From Bacteroidota bacterium (GTDB taxonomy: Bacteria > Bacteroidota > Bacteroidia > Chitinophagales > Chitinophagaceae): a stretch of DNA of 64,000 nucleotides. The stretch lies in the NCBI GenBank assembly GCA_018268135.1, contig JAFDXD010000140.1:1-64000 (forward strand). The letters are read 5' to 3'. Shown piece by piece: positions 24,473-33,982 of this stretch. A program made the position numbers and the translations under genes. The notes under the pieces are model-generated. The model saw nothing but the letters and a program-made list of their open reading frames with translations. It did not search any database and was not told the DNA's origin. Each line of letters opens with the position of its first letter. The first letter of the stretch is position 1.

Positions 24473-26311
24473 TTATTCTACTGTTACACTTTTTGCCAGG
24501 TTTCGGGGTTTATCTACATCTATTCCTTTAGAAACACCAACATAATACGATAATAATTGCAATGGTACTACACTTAAAATGGGCGCTATTACTTCATCTG
24601 CCGGCGGAATACTAAATACATGATTGCTTAAAGTAGGGCTGATAACATCACCTTCGGTTATAATAGAAATAATTTTTCCTTTACGTGCTTTAATTTCCTG
24701 CATGTTGCTTACAATTTTTTCGTGGTAAGAATCTTTTGTTGCAATAAACACTACAGGCAATTTTTCATCTACCAGGGCAATAGGTCCATGTTTCATTTCT
24801 GCAGCAGGGTATCCTTCTGCGTGTATGTATGATATTTCTTTAAGCTTTAAAGCTCCTTCCAATGCTATGGGGAAATTGTAGCCTCTGCCTAAAAATAAAA
24901 AATCAGTTGCATTTTTATATGCTTCTGCAATGGTTTTAATGCTTTCTGAATTTTTTAAAATGGCATCTACTTTTTCTGGCACATCTTGTAATTCTATTAA
25001 AAGTTGCTTGTACCTTTCTTTGCTGATGGTTTCTTTTACAAAAGCCATTTTTAGCGCCATTAACATCAATACGGCGAGCTGCCCGGTAAAAGCTTTTGTA
25101 GATGCAACACCAATTTCGGGCCCGGCATGTGTATAAGCGCCGGCATGCGAAATACGGGATATAGAAGAACCAACAGCATTTACCACACCAAAAATAAATG
25201 CTCCGTTTTCTTTGGCTTTTTCTAACGCTACCAGGGTATCTGCTGTTTCGCCGCTTTGCGATATGGCAATGATAACGTCTCCTTTATTTACAATGGGATT
25301 TCTGTATCTAAATTCAGAGGCATACTCTACCTCTACAGGTATGCGGCACAGCTCTTCAATAATATACTCTGCCACCAACCCCGCATGCCAACTGGTGCCA
25401 CAGGCAATAATCATTATTCTGTTGGCATTTATTAATTGAGAAATATGTTGATCGATCCCTCCCATTGTGATGGTGCCAGCATCTGCGTCTAATCTTCCAC
25501 GTAAGCAATCATAAATAGTACTGGGTTGCTCAAAAATTTCTTTAAGCATAAAATGATCATAGCCTCCTTTTTCAATGGCGGCCAGCTCCATGTCAAGCTT
25601 GGTAATATAAGGGGTAACCTTTTCGTTGCCCAGGTTTTTTAAAATTAGTTCATCGGGTTTTACAATGGCAAGCTCATAATCGTTTACATATACTACTTCT
25701 TTAGTGTACTCAATGATGGGAGAGGCATCGCTGGCCAAAAAATGTTCCCCTTTTCCAATGCCGATTACTAAAGGGCTTCCTTTGCGTGCAGCAATAATGG
25801 TTTCAGGGTCGTTACTGTCTATAATCAAAATGCAATAGGCGCCAGATACTCTTTTAAGTGCAATGCGTAATGCTTCTTCTAATGTGCAGTTATTATTATT
25901 TTGAATGTCTTCTACAAAATTTAATAATACTTCTGTATCAGTATCGCTGGTAAACTGGTACCCTTTTTTTTGTAATTCTGTTTTTAGCTGTGCATAGTTT
26001 TCTATAATACCATTGTGTATCATGGCAAACCTGCCATTGGAAGAGGTATGGGGATGTGCATTCCGGTCGCTTGGCTCGCCATGTGTAGCCCAACGGGTGT
26101 GGCCAATTCCAATGCCTGAGTCAAGATCTTTACCAATAACGTACTCTTCTAATTCTGCAACCTTGCCTTTCTTTTTATATACATTTAGTTTACCATTATG
26201 CAGCAATGCTACACCACTGCTATCATAGCCTCTATATTCTAATCTTTTTAAACCTTTTAAAACTATTGGGTATGCTTGTCTTGGGCCGGTATATCCTACT
26301 ATTCCACACAT
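24473..26311 (-). CDS. glmS: Glutamine-fructose-6-phosphate aminotransferase (isomerising)
   Basis: Makes glucosamine 6-phosphate for peptidoglycan and lipid A. The mature enzyme must begin at Cys-2, so the start is the ATG at 26311 (MCGIVGYTGPRQ); the frame extends 13 codons further but that would mask the nucleophile. 612 residues: class II glutaminase domain (LKRLEYRGYDSSGVAL, HTRWATHGEPSDRNAHPH), then two SIS sugar-isomerase domains (IACGTSWHAGLVAEYIIEEL, AISQSGETADTLVALEKAKE, LGRGYNFPIALEGALKLKEISYIHAEGY) and the end PRNLAKSVTVE. Complete. No glmS ribozyme was recognised upstream. Confidence 0.97.
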   Translation of the reverse strand: MCGIVGYTGPRQAYPIVLKGLKRLEYRGYDSSGVALLHNGKLNVYKKKGKVAELEEYVIGKDLDSGIGIGHTRWATHGEPSDRNAHPHTSSNGRFAMIHNGIIENYAQLKTELQKKGYQFTSDTDTEVLLNFVEDIQNNNNCTLEEALRIALKRVSGAYCILIIDSNDPETIIAARKGSPLVIGIGKGEHFLASDASPIIEYTKEVVYVNDYELAIVKPDELILKNLGNEKVTPYITKLDMELAAIEKGGYDHFMLKEIFEQPSTIYDCLRGRLDADAGTITMGGIDQHISQLINANRIMIIACGTSWHAGLVAEYIIEELCRIPVEVEYASEFRYRNPIVNKGDVIIAISQSGETADTLVALEKAKENGAFIFGVVNAVGSSISRISHAGAYTHAGPEIGVASTKAFTGQLAVLMLMALKMAFVKETISKERYKQLLIELQDVPEKVDAILKNSESIKTIAEAYKNATDFLFLGRGYNFPIALEGALKLKEISYIHAEGYPAAEMKHGPIALVDEKLPVVFIATKDSYHEKIVSNMQEIKARKGKIISIITEGDVISPTLSNHVFSIPPADEVIAPILSVVPLQLLSYYVGVSKGIDVDKPRNLAKSVTVE

Positions 26312-26481
26312 AAATATTAGTGATTGAAAATAAAAAAAATGTTTTCGCAATATAAAAGAAAATATTGACTGCTTTATTGTTTATCGGGGTATAAACATTT
26401 TATTAGTAAGGATTGTATTATGTAATACTTAAATGATTTTTAAAATTTTACAGTCATAATCCTGCATTTGAAAATGGCTTA

Positions 26482-27873
26482 CTATAATAAAATGCCTTTC
26501 AAAAAGAAATAGGCTACAGAGAAATAAATAACAATACCAGTAACATCAACTAACGTAGCTACAAAGGGGGCAGAGGATGCTGCCGGGTCGAGTTTTAATT
26601 TTTTGAGAATAAGAGGCAACATAGATCCCATTAAACTTCCCCAAAGAACAATGCCAATTAGTGAGAAAAAAATTGTGGTGGCAACAAGCTTCCAGTAAAT
26701 GCCATAATCGAAAATATGGAGGTTTTGCCATACCAGTATCCGCAGAAACCCAATACTGCCCAAAATAATTCCGAGAAGTAAGCCTGATAAAATTTCCCTA
26801 CGCATAACCCTCCACCAATCTGTAATGGTAAGCTCGCCAAGGGCCATAGCCTGTATGATAAGTGTAGAAGCCTGTGAGCCACTATTACCGCCGCTACTCA
26901 TAATTAAGGGGATAAATAAAGCCAATACTGTGGCGGCTTCTATTTCTTTTTGAAAAAATTGCATAGCAGTGGCGGTTAGCATTTCACTTAAAAATAAAAT
27001 TACCAGCCAGCCAGCCCTTTTCTTTACAAGTTTAATAATGCTTATATCAAGATAGGGTTCTTCAAGGGCCTCTGTACCACCCATTTTTTGCATGTCTTCG
27101 CTAAACTCTTCCTGTGCTACCCATAGTACATCATCAATGGTGATAATGCCCAATAAAATATTTTTATCATCAGTAACGGGTAAGGCTACACGATTATTCA
27201 TTTTAAAAATATCACTGGCAATTTCCTGATCGTCGTGTACATTTAATGAAATGTACCTGCTATCCATTAGCTCGCTCACTTTTGCCTGGGGCGAGGCAAG
27301 TATAAAATCTTTTATCCGGATATCATCAATTAATTCTCCCTGATCATTTATTACATAAATAACATCAATGGTTTCAGAATTACTTCCAAAATGCCTGATG
27401 GTTTGCAATACTTCATCTACCGTGTTGTACTCATAAATATATACATAGTCGGGCGTCATCAGCCTGCCTACACTATTTTCAGGATAACCTAATAATTTTA
27501 GGGTAATCTTTCTTTCTTCGGGGTTTAATGTTTTTATTAATTCTCGTACTGTTCCTGTCGGTAACTCTTCAAAAAAATCTACCCTGTCATCCGGAGGTAA
27601 TTCATTGAGTAATTCTGCAGATTTAAAAGGGGGGAGATTTTTTATGATAATTTTTTGCTCGGCAGTATCCAATATTTTAAATACACTGGTAGCCCGGTGT
27701 ATATCCAGGTTACTGATAATTTGAGTCTCTAAATCATGATTTTCATAGATAAGATTGGCTACATCACTAATGTTTTGGTTATTTAAAAACTCCTTAAGGG
27801 TGTTTTTATCCTGTGAAGCCATCGCTTCATCAAACTGTTGTTGTAATGGTATTTCTTCTATTTCCAAAGACAT
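26482..27873 (-). CDS. mgtE: Magnesium transporter MgtE
   Basis: 463 residues. A cytoplasmic MgtE-N superhelical domain (about 10-130, with PPDDRVDFFEELP), then two CBS domains (VGRLMTPDYVYIYEYNTVDEVL and VSELMDSRYISLNVHDDQ through VALPVTDDKNILLGIITIDDV), which sense intracellular Mg, then five membrane helices beginning near residue 285 with the pore segment PLIMSSGGNSGSQASTLIIQAMALGE. All family elements are present. It imports Mg2+ down its gradient and closes when the cytosol is replete. It is divergent from the SET-domain gene; no M-box riboswitch fits in the 67-base gap. Confidence 0.95.
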   Translation of the reverse strand: MSLEIEEIPLQQQFDEAMASQDKNTLKEFLNNQNISDVANLIYENHDLETQIISNLDIHRATSVFKILDTAEQKIIIKNLPPFKSAELLNELPPDDRVDFFEELPTGTVRELIKTLNPEERKITLKLLGYPENSVGRLMTPDYVYIYEYNTVDEVLQTIRHFGSNSETIDVIYVINDQGELIDDIRIKDFILASPQAKVSELMDSRYISLNVHDDQEIASDIFKMNNRVALPVTDDKNILLGIITIDDVLWVAQEEFSEDMQKMGGTEALEEPYLDISIIKLVKKRAGWLVILFLSEMLTATAMQFFQKEIEAATVLALFIPLIMSSGGNSGSQASTLIIQAMALGELTITDWWRVMRREILSGLLLGIILGSIGFLRILVWQNLHIFDYGIYWKLVATTIFFSLIGIVLWGSLMGSMLPLILKKLKLDPAASSAPFVATLVDVTGIVIYFSVAYFFLKGILL

Positions 27874-27940
27874 CAGAACAATGTATTATTTTCGTTTTTA
27901 TAAATCGCAATTTAGCCTTTTTTATTTTTAATTATATGTT

Positions 27941-28324
27941 ATGATATGCCATTCTTTATTTGTACAAAACACAGTGGGTAGGGGAAGAGGTGTTTTTACC
28001 AATAAAAAAATTATTGCAGGCACTATCATTGAAATTAGCCCGGTGATTGTGATGGAAAAAGCAGACCGTTTACTCTTAGACCAAACTCTACTGCATGATT
28101 ATATTTTTGAATGGGGTGCCACAAAAAATCAATGTTGTATGGCCCTGGGGTATGTGCCGGTTTATAACCATTCTTATAAAAGCAATTGCGAATATTTTAT
28201 GGATTTTGATGAGGAAACTATATTTATTAAAACAGTAAGAGATATACACCCCGGCGATGAACTTACTATAAACTATAATGGAGATTGGGACAATGAAGAA
28301 AAGGTATGGTTTGAAGTAGTATAG
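27941..28324 (+). CDS. SET domain-containing protein
   Basis: 127 residues that are almost entirely a SET fold: GRGRGVFTNKKIIAGTIIEISPVIVM at the N terminus (about 13-38), the pseudoknot elements NHSYKSNCEYFMD (about 75-87) and HPGDELTINYNGDW (about 105-118). These are the SAM- and lysine-binding motifs of SET methyltransferases. The post-SET Cys cluster is missing. In eukaryotes such enzymes methylate protein lysines; bacterial examples are less studied and the substrate here is unknown. Possible ancient transfer, but it is common in free-living Bacteroidetes. Confidence 0.85.
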   Translation: MICHSLFVQNTVGRGRGVFTNKKIIAGTIIEISPVIVMEKADRLLLDQTLLHDYIFEWGATKNQCCMALGYVPVYNHSYKSNCEYFMDFDEETIFIKTVRDIHPGDELTINYNGDWDNEEKVWFEVV

Positions 28325-28330
28325 ATTGCA

Positions 28331-28361
28331 AAAGAAAAAGGCTGCCTCTATTGGGCAGCCT
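28331..28361 (-). terminator. Intrinsic terminator of the aconitase gene
   Basis: GGCTGCC (28340-28346) pairs with GGCAGCC (28354-28360). On the minus strand the stem is followed by CTTTTTCTTTT. It lies in the gap between the convergent SET and aconitase genes. Confidence 0.7.
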
Positions 28362-28382
28362 CGTATTTTCAAAACAGAAAAT

Positions 28383-30659
28383 TTATTTATTTTTTTCGGC
28401 AAATTCTTTTCTAATAATATTTAATGCGCCACCGGCTTTAAACCATTCAATTTGTTGCTCATTATAGGTGTGATTTACTGTAATCAAATCTGTAGAGCCA
28501 TTTTTATGATGCAATTGAATTTGCAAAGGTTTGTTTGGAGTAAATTCAGTAAGGCCAATGATGTCAATGGTATCATCTTCCTGAATTTTATCATAATCTT
28601 CTTTATTTGCAAAAGTTAATGCAAGCATACCCTGTTTTTTTAAATTGGTTTCGTGTATGCGGGCAAAAGATTTTACCAATACAGCTCTCACACCCAGGTG
28701 CCTTGGTTCCATAGCGGCATGTTCTCTTGATGAGCCTTCGCCATAATTTTCATCTCCTACTACTAAAGTGCCTATGCCTGCTGCTTTATAAGCTCTTTGT
28801 GTATTTGGTACAGTACCATACTCACCGGTAAGCTGATTTTTTACAGAATCTGTTTTTTCATTAAAAAAGTTGATGGCACCTATCAGCATATTGTTGCTGA
28901 TATTATCAAGGTGCCCACGAAATTTAAGCCATGGGCCAGCCATACTAATATGGTCTGTAGTGCATTTGCCTTTTGCCTTTATCAGTAGTTTCAACCCTTT
29001 TAAATCTGTACCTTCCCATGCTGCAAATGGGGCGAGCAATTGCAAACGTTTGCTGGTAGGCGATACTATTACCTGTACTCCGCTTCCGTCTTCTGCAGGT
29101 TTTTGAAACCCGGGGTCATCTACCTCAAAACCCTTTGGAGGCAATTCGTATCCTGTAGGAGGGTCTAATTTTACCTGCTCACCTTTATCATTTGTTAGAG
29201 TATCAGTAAGAGGGTTAAATTCTAAAGTTCCGGCAATTGCCATTGCCGTAACTATTTCGGGGCTGCCTACAAAGGCAAAAGTGTTGGGATTACCGTCTGC
29301 ACGTTTTGCAAAGTTTCTGTTGAAGGAATGAACAATGGTATTTTTTTCAGCTTTCTCGGCCCCAACCCTTGCCCACATTCCAATGCAGGGGCCACATGCA
29401 TTTGCAAATACGGTAGCGCCAATATTATTGAATACATCTAAAAAACCATCCCGGTCAATGGTATATCTCACCTGCTCGCTACCCGGAGTAATGGTAAATT
29501 CAGAGTGAAGTTTTAATCCTTTTTCTTTTACCTGCCTGGCTAAGCTTACAGCTCGGCTTATATCTTCATAAGAAGAATTGGTGCAGCTTCCTATCAGGCC
29601 TACTTCTATTTTGGTAGGCCAGCCATTTGCTGCGGCAGCCTCTTTCATCTTTGAAATAGGTGTAGCCAAATCTGGTGTAAAGGGGCCATTAAGGTGTGGC
29701 TCTAATGTACTGAGATCAATTTCTATTACCTGGTCAAAATAAGCTTCGGGGTTGGCATATACTTCTGCATCGCCGGTTAAGTGTTCTTTTATTTTATCTG
29801 CTTCTGCTGCAATATCTTCTCTACCGGTAGCTTTTAAATAACGGCTCATGCTATCATCATATCCAAATGTAGAAGTAGTTGCTCCAATTTCGGCACCCAT
29901 ATTGCAGATGGTGCCCTTGCCCGTACAGCTCATGCTGGTAGCGCCTTCTCCAAAATATTCAACCACAGCGCCGGTGCCACCTTTTACGGTAAGAATACCG
30001 GCTACTTTTAAAATAACATCTTTAGGAGCCAGCCAGCCATTTAGTTTACCCGTTAGTTTGATGCCTATTAGTTTTGGCATTTTTAGTTCCCAGGCCAGGC
30101 CTGCCATTACATCACATGCATCTGCACCACCTACCCCAATGGCTATCATTCCAAGCCCACCGGCATTTACCGTATGGCTATCGGTACCAATCATCATCCC
30201 TCCCGGAAAAGCATAATTTTCTAACACTACCTGGTGTATAATGCCTGCTCCCGGTTTCCAAAAACCAATGCCGTATTTATTACTTACAGATGCCAAAAAA
30301 TCATACACTTCACTGCTTTCCTGCTTTGCCCTGTCTAAGTCTATAGAGCTGCTTACTTTTGCTTCAATCAAATGATCGCAATGCACTGTGGATGGTACAG
30401 CTACTTTGCTACGGCCACTTTGCATAAACTGAAGTAGCGCCATTTGGGCTGTTGCATCCTGCATGGCTACCCTGTCCGGAGCAAAATCAACATACGACTT
30501 TCCCCTGTCATACGCAGTGGTGGCTTTTCCCTGCCAAAGATGGGCATACAATATTTTTTCAGTAAGGGTTAATGGTTTACCTACTACTTTACGGGCTGCT
30601 TCAATGCGATTACCAAAATCTGCATAAAGCTTTTTAATCATTTCGATGTCGAAGGCCAT
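28383..30659 (-). CDS. acn: Aconitate hydratase
   Basis: 758-residue [4Fe-4S] enzyme of the citric acid cycle converting citrate to isocitrate. Cluster ligands lie in [11 protein letters not shown] (about 360) and [14 protein letters not shown] (about 423-436). The substrate loops [23 protein letters not shown] and GPCIGMW are present, and the swivelling C-terminal domain has [19 protein letters not shown] (about 640-658). Length and sequence fit the mitochondrial-type aconitase rather than the longer AcnA or AcnB. It is divergent from the PspC-like gene. Confidence 0.95.
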   Translation of the reverse strand: MAFDIEMIKKLYADFGNRIEAARKVVGKPLTLTEKILYAHLWQGKATTAYDRGKSYVDFAPDRVAMQDATAQMALLQFMQSGRSKVAVPSTVHCDHLIEAKVSSSIDLDRAKQESSEVYDFLASVSNKYGIGFWKPGAGIIHQVVLENYAFPGGMMIGTDSHTVNAGGLGMIAIGVGGADACDVMAGLAWELKMPKLIGIKLTGKLNGWLAPKDVILKVAGILTVKGGTGAVVEYFGEGATSMSCTGKGTICNMGAEIGATTSTFGYDDSMSRYLKATGREDIAAEADKIKEHLTGDAEVYANPEAYFDQVIEIDLSTLEPHLNGPFTPDLATPISKMKEAAAANGWPTKIEVGLIGSCTNSSYEDISRAVSLARQVKEKGLKLHSEFTITPGSEQVRYTIDRDGFLDVFNNIGATVFANACGPCIGMWARVGAEKAEKNTIVHSFNRNFAKRADGNPNTFAFVGSPEIVTAMAIAGTLEFNPLTDTLTNDKGEQVKLDPPTGYELPPKGFEVDDPGFQKPAEDGSGVQVIVSPTSKRLQLLAPFAAWEGTDLKGLKLLIKAKGKCTTDHISMAGPWLKFRGHLDNISNNMLIGAINFFNEKTDSVKNQLTGEYGTVPNTQRAYKAAGIGTLVVGDENYGEGSSREHAAMEPRHLGVRAVLVKSFARIHETNLKKQGMLALTFANKEDYDKIQEDDTIDIIGLTEFTPNKPLQIQLHHKNGSTDLITVNHTYNEQQIEWFKAGGALNIIRKEFAEKNK

Positions 30660-30831
30660 GAGATGCGGTTTAATATGAATAATATATTTTCATGAAATAT
30701 TTTTATGCTCAATGTCAAGTGTGGTATGCGCTATAACCATTGAACATTTTAATAACCAATAGAGAATGCAAAATTAACGAAATTGCCGCAAGCTGTGTTT
30801 AAAAAAAAGAGTAATTTTAAAGAGTGTTTAA

Positions 30832-30839
30832 TATTTTTG
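30832..30839 (+). promoter_or_regulatory. -7 promoter element for the PspC gene, near-leaderless
   Basis: TATTTTTG matches TAnnTTTG exactly and ends only 4 bases before the ATG at 30844. Confidence 0.45.
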
Positions 30840-30843
30840 TGGA

Positions 30844-31065
30844 ATGAACCGTTTGAAACGTTTTATTGAGTGGCAGGTTTTTGGCGTATGCTCTGCCATA
30901 GGCGAAAAAATAGGAATATCTACCTTTTCTATCCGTAAATATTTTATTTATATTTCATTTATCACAATGGGATCTCCCATTATTGTTTACCTCTTCATTG
31001 CATTTTGGATGAATGTAAAAAGGTATATTTTTAATGCCAGAAGAAACCCGGTACGGTATCTCTAA
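30844..31065 (+). CDS. PspC domain-containing membrane protein
   Basis: 73 residues: an amphipathic start MNRLKRFIEWQVFGVCSAIGEKIGIST containing the conserved G-V-C-x-x-I/L-x-E element of PspC, followed by one strongly hydrophobic segment (about 32-58, FIYISFITMGSPIIVYLFIAFW) and a basic tail. PspC proteins take part in the envelope stress response in proteobacteria; in Bacteroidetes this short stand-alone form is frequent and its role is not established. A -7 element lies only 4 bases before the ATG. Confidence 0.75.
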   Translation: MNRLKRFIEWQVFGVCSAIGEKIGISTFSIRKYFIYISFITMGSPIIVYLFIAFWMNVKRYIFNARRNPVRYL

Positions 31066-31068
31066 TTT

Positions 31069-31656
31069 TTATTGCTCCACCCAATTTACTTTTTCGCTTA
31101 ACGGTTTTCTTTTTGCAGGGGCAGATGCTGTAGCAATATATCCAATGTAAAAAAAGCCTAAAAGTTTGTCTTCTTCCCCTAATTTAAAAAATTGTTTTGC
31201 CTCGGGCAGATAGGTGATTCCTCCTGTAGTCCAATATCCGCCGAGGTTGTAGGCTGTAAGCGAAAGGTAAATATTTTGTACGGCACAGGCTACAGCTTCT
31301 ACATCTTCCAGTTCGGGAATACGTTTGGTAGTAGTTCTTTTCATGCCAATGGAAATAATATGTGAGGCAAGTAAAGGAGTTTGTTGCAATTTTTGATACT
31401 TGCTTTCCAAAAAATTTTCACCGGCGCTTTGTTTGTATAATTCACTCTGAAAAGTAGCGAATGTTTGTAACCCTTTGCCACTAAATACCGTAAACTGCCA
31501 TGGCTCTGTTTGCCCATGATTGGGTGCCCAGCAGGCATTAATTAATATTTGTTCAATGATTTCTTTGGGAACTTGTTTGCCGGCTATAAACTGATCGGGA
31601 AAAACCGAGCGACGGTTTTTAATTAATTCATTAAAAGCTTCGATGGATATTGACAT
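31069..31656 (-). CDS. Nitroreductase family protein
   Basis: 195-residue FMN enzyme. The FMN phosphate-binding start is IKNRRSVFPDQF (about 11-22), the second contact is ACWAPNHGQTEPWQFTVF (about 42-59), and the C-terminal motif TGGITYLPEAKQFFKLGEEDKLLGFFYIGY is present. It resembles the YdjA-like single-domain type that reduces nitro or quinone compounds with NAD(P)H. Physiological substrate unknown. The frame could start at TTG 31659; ATG 31656 is chosen. It ends just 3 bases from the convergent PspC gene and follows kdsA on the same strand. Confidence 0.85.
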   Translation of the reverse strand: MSISIEAFNELIKNRRSVFPDQFIAGKQVPKEIIEQILINACWAPNHGQTEPWQFTVFSGKGLQTFATFQSELYKQSAGENFLESKYQKLQQTPLLASHIISIGMKRTTTKRIPELEDVEAVACAVQNIYLSLTAYNLGGYWTTGGITYLPEAKQFFKLGEEDKLLGFFYIGYIATASAPAKRKPLSEKVNWVEQ

Positions 31657-31686
31657 CAAAATTTCTTTTTTTAGATAAAAATATGT

Positions 31687-32508
31687 TTAAAGGATTGCTT
31701 TTCTTAAAGGCAATAATTTTTCTAATAGCGGTTCCAGCAAATCTATTTTTAGCATATTAGCGCCATCACTTTTTGCAATTGAAGGGTTGGGATGTGTTTC
31801 AATAAATAGTCCGTCTGCACCTGTAGCAATTGCAGCCTTGGCAATGGTTTCAATTAATTGAGGGTTTCCACCGGTAACTCCAGATGTTTGATTAGGCTGT
31901 TGTAAAGAATGTGTGCAATCCATTATTACAGGTACTTCATGCTCCTTCATCCATGTAATGTTTCTGTAATCCACTACCAAATCCTGGTAGCCAAATGAGT
32001 TACCTCTTTCGGTAAGCCACACATTTTCGTTTCCTGCATTTTTTATTTTATCTACTGCAAACTTCATAGAAGGGCCACTTAAAAACTGCCCTTTTTTTAC
32101 ATTTACAATTTTGCCTGTTTTTGCGGCAGCTATTAAAAGGTCTGTTTGCCTGCAAAGGAATGCCGGAATTTGTAAAATGTCTAAATATTGAGCTGCAATG
32201 GCAGCTTCTTCATGAGAATGAATGTCTGATGTAACCGGGACATTAAATCGTTTTCCGGCTTTTTGTACAATTGCCAGGGCGGCTTCGTCGCCAATACCCG
32301 TAAATGATGTGCCGCTGGTACGATTGGCTTTGCGATAAGAGGCTTTAAAAATATAAGGTATTTCCAATTTTTTGCAAATGCCTGATACTTTTTCTGCTAC
32401 TTCCATTACTAAATCCTCACTCTCTACTATACAAGGGCCGGCAATCAAAAAAAAATTGCCCTTATCATACTTTTGTGAGCTAAAAATGGTGCTGCTAATA
32501 TTTTTCAT
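31687..32508 (-). CDS. kdsA: 3-deoxy-8-phosphooctulonate synthase
   Basis: 273-residue enzyme that condenses phosphoenolpyruvate with arabinose 5-phosphate to make KDO-8-phosphate for the lipopolysaccharide core. TIM barrel with FLIAGPCIVESEDL (about 20-33), FKASYRKANRTSGTSFTG, PVTSDIH, and DCTHSLQQPNQTSG near the end. The Cys in GPC is the metal ligand of the metal-dependent class, where Escherichia coli has Asn, so this enzyme probably needs Fe, Mn or Zn. Its presence implies a KDO-containing lipopolysaccharide. A -7 element ends 5 bases before the ATG. Confidence 0.95.
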   Translation of the reverse strand: MKNISSTIFSSQKYDKGNFFLIAGPCIVESEDLVMEVAEKVSGICKKLEIPYIFKASYRKANRTSGTSFTGIGDEAALAIVQKAGKRFNVPVTSDIHSHEEAAIAAQYLDILQIPAFLCRQTDLLIAAAKTGKIVNVKKGQFLSGPSMKFAVDKIKNAGNENVWLTERGNSFGYQDLVVDYRNITWMKEHEVPVIMDCTHSLQQPNQTSGVTGGNPQLIETIAKAAIATGADGLFIETHPNPSIAKSDGANMLKIDLLEPLLEKLLPLRKAIL

Positions 32509-32513
32509 GCCTG

Positions 32514-32521
32514 CAAAATTA
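32514..32521 (-). promoter_or_regulatory. -7 promoter element for kdsA, near-leaderless
   Basis: On the minus strand TAATTTTG matches TAnnTTTG exactly, with 5 bases to the kdsA ATG at 32508. Confidence 0.45.
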
Positions 32522-32631
32522 AACTATTGAGTATTGATAACCTTACTTCTTTTTATTTATACACACATGTGCAATACCCTATGGTGGGTATTGTTAATTT
32601 TAAACCAACTAATTAATTTTGTCTTTATTAA

Positions 32632-32669
32632 ATGCATTTTTTGCATGAAATGGTGCATACATTTGCACC
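32632..32669 (+). promoter_or_regulatory. Promoter region of the outer-membrane protein gene with two dyads
   Basis: The -7 element TACATTTG lies at 32658-32665. Around it are two short inverted repeats: ATGCA/TGCAT (32632-32646) and GGTGCA (32652-32657) with TGCACC (32664-32669), the latter enclosing the -7 box. A regulator bound here would directly block the promoter. Confidence 0.45.
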
Positions 32670-32697
32670 TAATTTATAAACCAAAAAATAATTAAAC

Positions 32698-33195
32698 ATG
32701 AAAAAATTATTAATTGTTGCTGTATTTGTTGCAGGTTCATTTGCAGGTATGGCTCAAAAAAGCGATGCCGGTATTCAGGGCTTTAAAGTTGCCGGTGGTA
32801 TTGATCTTGCCATTCCGGCAAACAATATGGGCGGAACTTCCATTGGCGCCGGTGTTGACCTATTGGGCCAATATGGTGTTTCTGAAAATTTTGGTATTAC
32901 TGTAGATGCAGGCTATACCGCATTATTTTTAAAAGGTGGCGGCAACACCGAGGGCCTTATTCCAATTAGGGCAGGTATTCGCTACTACCCATCTTCTCAA
33001 TGGTATGTAGGTGGTAAAGCCGGTATTGGTATTTTAACTGGTGGTGGCTCAAGTCTTACTACTACTGCTTATTCTTTTGGCGGTGGCTATATGATAAGCC
33101 CTAAGCTTGATTTAGGAGCTACTTATGACGGCTATAGCAAAAGTGGTTCTTTTGGGCTGGTTAATGTACGCCTTGGATATTTCTTTGGAAATTAA
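32698..33195 (+). CDS. Outer-membrane beta-barrel-like protein
   Basis: 165 residues with a Sec signal peptide MKKLLIVAVFVAGSFAGMAQ (cleavage after about residue 19). The mature part alternates polar and aromatic/glycine residues in about eight short amphipathic strands (GAGVDLLGQYGVSENFGITVDAGYTALF, GIRYYPSSQWYVGGKAGIG, LGATYDGYSKSGSFGLVNVRLGYFF), ending with a C-terminal Phe-Gly-Asn. This is the look of a small eight-stranded barrel of the OmpW/OmpA-like type, though no exact family is recognised. Function unknown. It has a clear promoter and a strong terminator of its own. Confidence 0.65.
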   Translation: MKKLLIVAVFVAGSFAGMAQKSDAGIQGFKVAGGIDLAIPANNMGGTSIGAGVDLLGQYGVSENFGITVDAGYTALFLKGGGNTEGLIPIRAGIRYYPSSQWYVGGKAGIGILTGGGSSLTTTAYSFGGGYMISPKLDLGATYDGYSKSGSFGLVNVRLGYFFGN

Positions 33196-33210
33196 TTTAT
33201 TTCTTACTTA

Positions 33211-33246
33211 AAAAAAAGCCGTTGCATTTTTTGTAACGGCTTTTTT
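33211..33246. terminator. Bidirectional terminator between the outer-membrane protein and response regulator genes
   Basis: AGCCGTT (33217-33223) pairs with AACGGCT (33235-33241), with the inner GCA/TGT continuing. The plus strand continues in T and a run of A precedes the stem, so it serves both convergent genes. Confidence 0.88.
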
Positions 33247-33253
33247 AATAAAG

Positions 33254-33895
33254 TTAAATCAGGTTGTTTTCGTAAGCAAACTTAATTAATCCAACCAGGC
33301 TGGAAGTTTTAGTTTTTCTAAAAATATTTTTACGATGTGTTTCTACAGTTCTTTCACTGATAAATAAAGTATCTGCTATTTTTTTATTGCTGTATTCTTT
33401 TTCAATTAGTTTTATTATCTCAACTTCTCTTTCCGTAAGCCTTATTAATTCTGTGTTTTTTTTCTTCTCACTTGCATTTTGCATTTCAGTTAATACTTCC
33501 TGACTAAAATAAATGCCTCCTCTTGATACTTTTTGGAGCGCAAATATAAGCTCCTGTTTTCCTATATTTTTAAGCACATAACCGGCAATATCACTGTCTT
33601 CAATCATATTATTTACCAAAAATCCCTGCCCGCTCATCGATAAGGCGAGTATCTTTATTTCAGGAAATTGTTGCCTGACAACTTTAGCCAATTCTGCACC
33701 ATTCATTACCGGCATCATGATATCAGTTAGTAAAATATCAATTTTATTTTTTGCCAATAGGCCGGGAATAGATTCAGGTTGGGTAGATTCTAATACTACC
33801 TCAAAATCAGGTTGTCCATTCAATAAGGATTTAAGCCCGTCAATAACAATTTGATGGTCATCAACTATGGCCAATAATATTTTCTCTTTCTTCAT
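33254..33895 (-). CDS. Response regulator, NarL/FixJ (LuxR) type
   Basis: 213 residues. The receiver domain runs from about 5 to 125: acidic pair in IVDDHQIVIDG, phospho-acceptor Asp in DILLTDIMMPVMNG (about 57), Thr/Ser switch in ILALSMSG and the conserved Lys in YVLKNIGKQEL. The C-terminal helix-turn-helix of the GerE family is LTEREVEIIKLIEKEYSNKKIADTLFISERTVETHRKNIFRK (about 147-190). It binds DNA when phosphorylated. No sensor kinase is adjacent, so the partner is elsewhere. A near match to the -7 element (TATCTTTC) lies just upstream. Confidence 0.93.
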   Translation of the reverse strand: MKKEKILLAIVDDHQIVIDGLKSLLNGQPDFEVVLESTQPESIPGLLAKNKIDILLTDIMMPVMNGAELAKVVRQQFPEIKILALSMSGQGFLVNNMIEDSDIAGYVLKNIGKQELIFALQKVSRGGIYFSQEVLTEMQNASEKKKNTELIRLTEREVEIIKLIEKEYSNKKIADTLFISERTVETHRKNIFRKTKTSSLVGLIKFAYENNLI

Positions 33896-33982
33896 ACCGG
33901 TAGAAAGATAAGAGTAAAATTTATTTTGAAAAAAAATGATTTAGTTAACTCCAGTTTTTTAGTTAAGGAAGAATAAAGGGAG

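Noticed and set aside
24257-26480. glmS ribozyme near the glmS gene
   Set aside because: No space or recognisable ribozyme core in the bases before the glmS start; such ribozymes are mainly found in Firmicutes.
29848-30216. 122-codon plus-strand frame within aconitase
   Set aside because: Shadow of the conserved aconitase frame; proline and serine-rich translation typical of antisense.
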